This document shows, in pieces, positions 15,269 to 16,516 of a stretch of 16,516 bases of DNA. The stretch is from an uncultured Oscillospiraceae bacterium. GTDB lineage: Bacteria; Bacillota; Clostridia; Oscillospirales; Oscillospiraceae. Every line of letters starts with the position of its first letter. Positions within the stretch are counted from its first letter, which is position 1. The position numbers and the translations under genes were made by a program. The stretch is from NCBI GenBank assembly GCA_934621665.1, contig CAKTUT010000016.1:1-16516 (forward strand). The letters run 5' to 3'. Below the pieces are notes generated by a model. That model did no database searches and had not been told where the DNA came from. It worked only from the letters and a program-made list of their open reading frames with translations.

Positions 15269-15389
15269 CGCATACCTCTCGCCGAACCGGCCTACTCATT
15301 CCAATTGTATAGTATATCAAACTTTTTGACGAATCGCTACTGTTTTTTTCGCTTTACGCCACTGTCGTAGAATAACCGCCTTACAAAGC

Positions 15390-15428
15390 GCAAAAAATCC
15401 ATCGCGGCACGCCGCGATGGATTTTTGC
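15390..15428 (-). terminator. terminator after the recombinase-SpoVT frame
   Basis: AAAAATCCATCGCGGC and GCCGCGATGGATTTTT form a near-perfect stem with a tight AC turn, and T-runs on both sides allow function on both strands. It begins immediately after the TAA at 15429-15431. It isolates holB from transcription through the SpoVT frame. Confidence 0.88.
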
Positions 15429-15884
15429 TTAATTTTCCATTTGCCGTCCCAGAAAGCCCGCTACAGTCTGCACCAGCTTCTGCTCCGACTCGCCAAGCGG
15501 CGCGTCGTTCTGTTCCAAAAGCAGCATCACACAGCCCATCAAATCACCCTCCGACAAAATCGGCGCAGCCACACCCAGATGATAGCGCTCCACGCCGTCG
15601 CAGACGCGGATTTTACTCTCGCCGTCCTGATAGCGGTAAATTTTCCGCGCCTCCATCAGGTGCTCCAGCTCCTGCGAGCTTCGCTTGTCCATCAGTTCGC
15701 GGCGCGGCGCTCCTGCCACGGCAATAACCGTGTCGCGGTCACAGACCGCCGCGATGTGGCCGGTGTTCTTACCAATTGCATCGCACAGCTGTGCGGCAAA
15801 ATCACTCAAATCGTTCATCGGGGAATACTTTTTAAAAATGACCTCGCCGTCTTTTTCCGTATAGATCTCCAACGGGTCGCCGTT
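15429..15884 (-). pseudogene. spoVT: spoVT 3' portion, first ~30 codons missing
   Basis: SpoVT is the AbrB-like regulator of forespore genes, about 178-180 residues in Bacillus. This piece keeps the second half of the AbrB domain (GDPLEIYTEKDGEVIFKKYSP) and the whole GAF-like effector domain, ending VAAPILSEGDLMGCVMLLLEQNDAPLGESEQKLVQTVAGFLGRQMEN. The first half of the AbrB domain, including the DNA-contacting LGRVVIP-type strand of the family, is replaced by recombinase sequence. I see no Shine-Dalgarno before the internal Met of MNDLSDF, so independent translation is unlikely. If an element interrupts the gene, the missing 5' part should lie at the element's other end, to the right of this window. 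Confidence 0.75.
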
Positions 15885-16516
15885 GCTGATAACACTGACA
15901 CGGAAAACCTTGTCCTTTCGGTGCGCCGCACCTTGGACAATTTCAGTTTCGTAGGGGTCGATGCCCACATCGACCCGCGGGCGGACAGAGTCGTCCGCCC
16001 CTACAAGCTGGGATTCGCTATTTTCCGTGTCCCAATTAAAATTTACGGTGTCCTCCGGGAGCGCGCCAGTCTTGAGCAGGCTGTCGATGTCCGCCTTGAG
16101 CTGCACCTCGATGTGATCTTCAAACACCCGAATTTTTTCGATCATCAGATTCAGGTCGTTGCGGTCGAGCGACGGCTTTTCCAGAATGTCGTGAAATACA
16201 TCCATTGCCGTTTTCGCCACGCGGTTGATGCGGATGATGGTGTTGCGCTTGTCGCTGGCAAATTCGATCTGGTGCTGAATGCCTGCAATGCGCTGCGTCA
16301 GCTCCGCTTCCAGCTCATCGTAGGTTTCGTCCAAAAGTGCTTCCTGCTCCGGGTGCTTCATGATGTCGCGGATGCGCTGGCGCTTGGTCGCTTTCAGCTC
16401 CTCCTGCTTGTCAAGCAGTAAGGCTTCCAGATTTTCTTCCGTGCGCTTCGTCTCCGCAATGTCGGTCTGTTCTTTCTCCAGATCGGCGTTCAGCCGCTCG
16501 AGCATGGTGCTGGAAT
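15429..16516 (-). CDS. serine recombinase C-terminus fused in frame to SpoVT, 5' end outside the window
   Basis: The frame is open to the right edge, and upstream codons (SST before MLERLNADLEKEQ) match the left relic, so the true start lies outside. Counting from the Met codon at 16505-16503: residues 1-165 are the coiled-coil and tail of a large serine recombinase (LDKQEELKATKRQRIRDIM; KPSLDRNDLNLMIEKIRVFEDHIEVQLKADIDSLL at 110-144), and 168-186 are the translated 54-bp interspersed repeat (VGADDSVRPRVDVGIDPYE). Residues 187-207 are HRKDKVFRVSVIS-type recombinase end sequence, and 209-358 are SpoVT from GDPLEIYTEKDGEVIFKKYSP onward. The junction lies at codon 208 (15882-15884). Either an element is integrated in spoVT with the recombinase gene running through its end into the host gene, or this is a fixed fusion. 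The catalytic domain is not visible here. Confidence 0.82.
   Translation of the reverse strand, partial: SSTMLERLNADLEKEQTDIAETKRTEENLEALLLDKQEELKATKRQRIRDIMKHPEQEALLDETYDELEAELTQRIAGIQHQIEFASDKRNTIIRINRVAKTAMDVFHDILEKPSLDRNDLNLMIEKIRVFEDHIEVQLKADIDSLLKTGALPEDTVNFNWDTENSESQLVGADDSVRPRVDVGIDPYETEIVQGAAHRKDKVFRVSVISNGDPLEIYTEKDGEVIFKKYSPMNDLSDFAAQLCDAIGKNTGHIAAVCDRDTVIAVAGAPRRELMDKRSSQELEHLMEARKIYRYQDGESKIRVCDGVERYHLGVAAPILSEGDLMGCVMLLLEQNDAPLGESEQKLVQTVAGFLGRQMEN
15884..16029 (-). repeat. right copy of the 146-bp perfect inverted repeat
   Basis: This is the exact reverse complement of 297-442. Its inner end, at 15884, falls on the codon where SpoVT sequence begins, so the shared sequence ends at the recombinase/SpoVT boundary. 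Beyond 16029 the two copies continue as diverged relatives to the window edge. Confidence 0.93.
15951..16004. repeat. GTAGGGG...CCCCTAC two-hairpin interspersed repeat, right copy
   Basis: This copy is identical to 322-375 in inverse orientation, with the same terminal inverted repeats and two stems. It is 54 bp, a multiple of three, and is read in frame inside the recombinase tail, adding about 18 residues without a stop codon. Confidence 0.85.

Noticed and set aside
297-16029. A recombinase-driven invertible switch between the two inverted repeats
   Set aside because: Possible in principle, but nothing in the window shows alternative orientation, and the repeats are explained by shared element ends; kept only as a check in the findings.
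1-16516. CRISPR arrays, tRNA or rRNA genes, riboswitches
   Set aside because: No regularly spaced direct repeats, no tRNA-like cloverleaf with a T-loop consensus, and no recognisable riboswitch core were seen in the intergenic regions; the GTAGGGG cloverleaf-like repeats lack tRNA signatures.

Overview
The window looks like chromosome from a spore-forming, gut-type Clostridia (Oscillospiraceae/Ruminococcaceae-like), moderately GC-rich by eye. The evidence is the holB-ricT pair, a SpoVT effector domain, Gram-positive ribosome-binding sites, a lipoprotein-type binding protein, a resolvase-family large serine recombinase tail, and GTAGGGG...CCCCTAC interspersed hairpin repeats of a kind I associate with that family. 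Essentially all real genes lie on the minus strand. The species cannot be named from the sequence.

Layout, left to right. (1) 1-446 is repeat and relic DNA: a 14-76 hairpin, a partial GTAGGGG repeat, and an internally deleted serine-recombinase 3' end on the plus strand. The relic ends exactly where yhcH begins. (2) 437-12595 is a sialic-acid/fucosylated-glycan utilisation locus read leftwards in two transcription units. The first is an RpiR-type regulator (probable NanR) plus an N-acylglucosamine 2-epimerase, with a sigma-A promoter overlapped by a GAAAAT/ATTTTC palindrome and closed by a strong terminator. The second starts at its own promoter region with two similar palindromes. It encodes a family-5 (oligopeptide-type) binding protein, two permeases, two ATPases, a beta-propeller glycosidase-like protein of unknown specificity, a sialic acid lyase, a GH29 alpha-L-fucosidase and YhcH. 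(3) 12687-15268 holds the housekeeping pair holB (DNA polymerase III delta') and ricT/yaaT, ended by a terminator. (4) 15390-16516 holds a terminator and then an open frame that joins a serine-recombinase C-terminus, in frame, to SpoVT lacking its first ~30 residues. This frame runs off the right edge.

How the genes fit together (inference). The ABC system would import sialic acid or a small sialylated/fucosylated oligosaccharide. The fucosidase and the propeller protein, neither with a signal peptide, would trim it in the cytoplasm. The lyase would split Neu5Ac into ManNAc and pyruvate, the epimerase would convert ManNAc to GlcNAc, and YhcH probably handles the sugar anomer/epimer step. No sialidase (GH33), ManNAc kinase or fucose pathway gene is present. 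One permease carries a frameshifting deletion that removes its ATPase-docking loop, so the transporter may be broken here.

The most notable signals are the recombinase-SpoVT junction; a 146-bp perfect inverted repeat at the two ends of the window whose inner end coincides to the base with that junction and with the 3' end of yhcH; an interspersed repeat read as protein inside the recombinase tail; the permease deletion; and the unclassified propeller protein.
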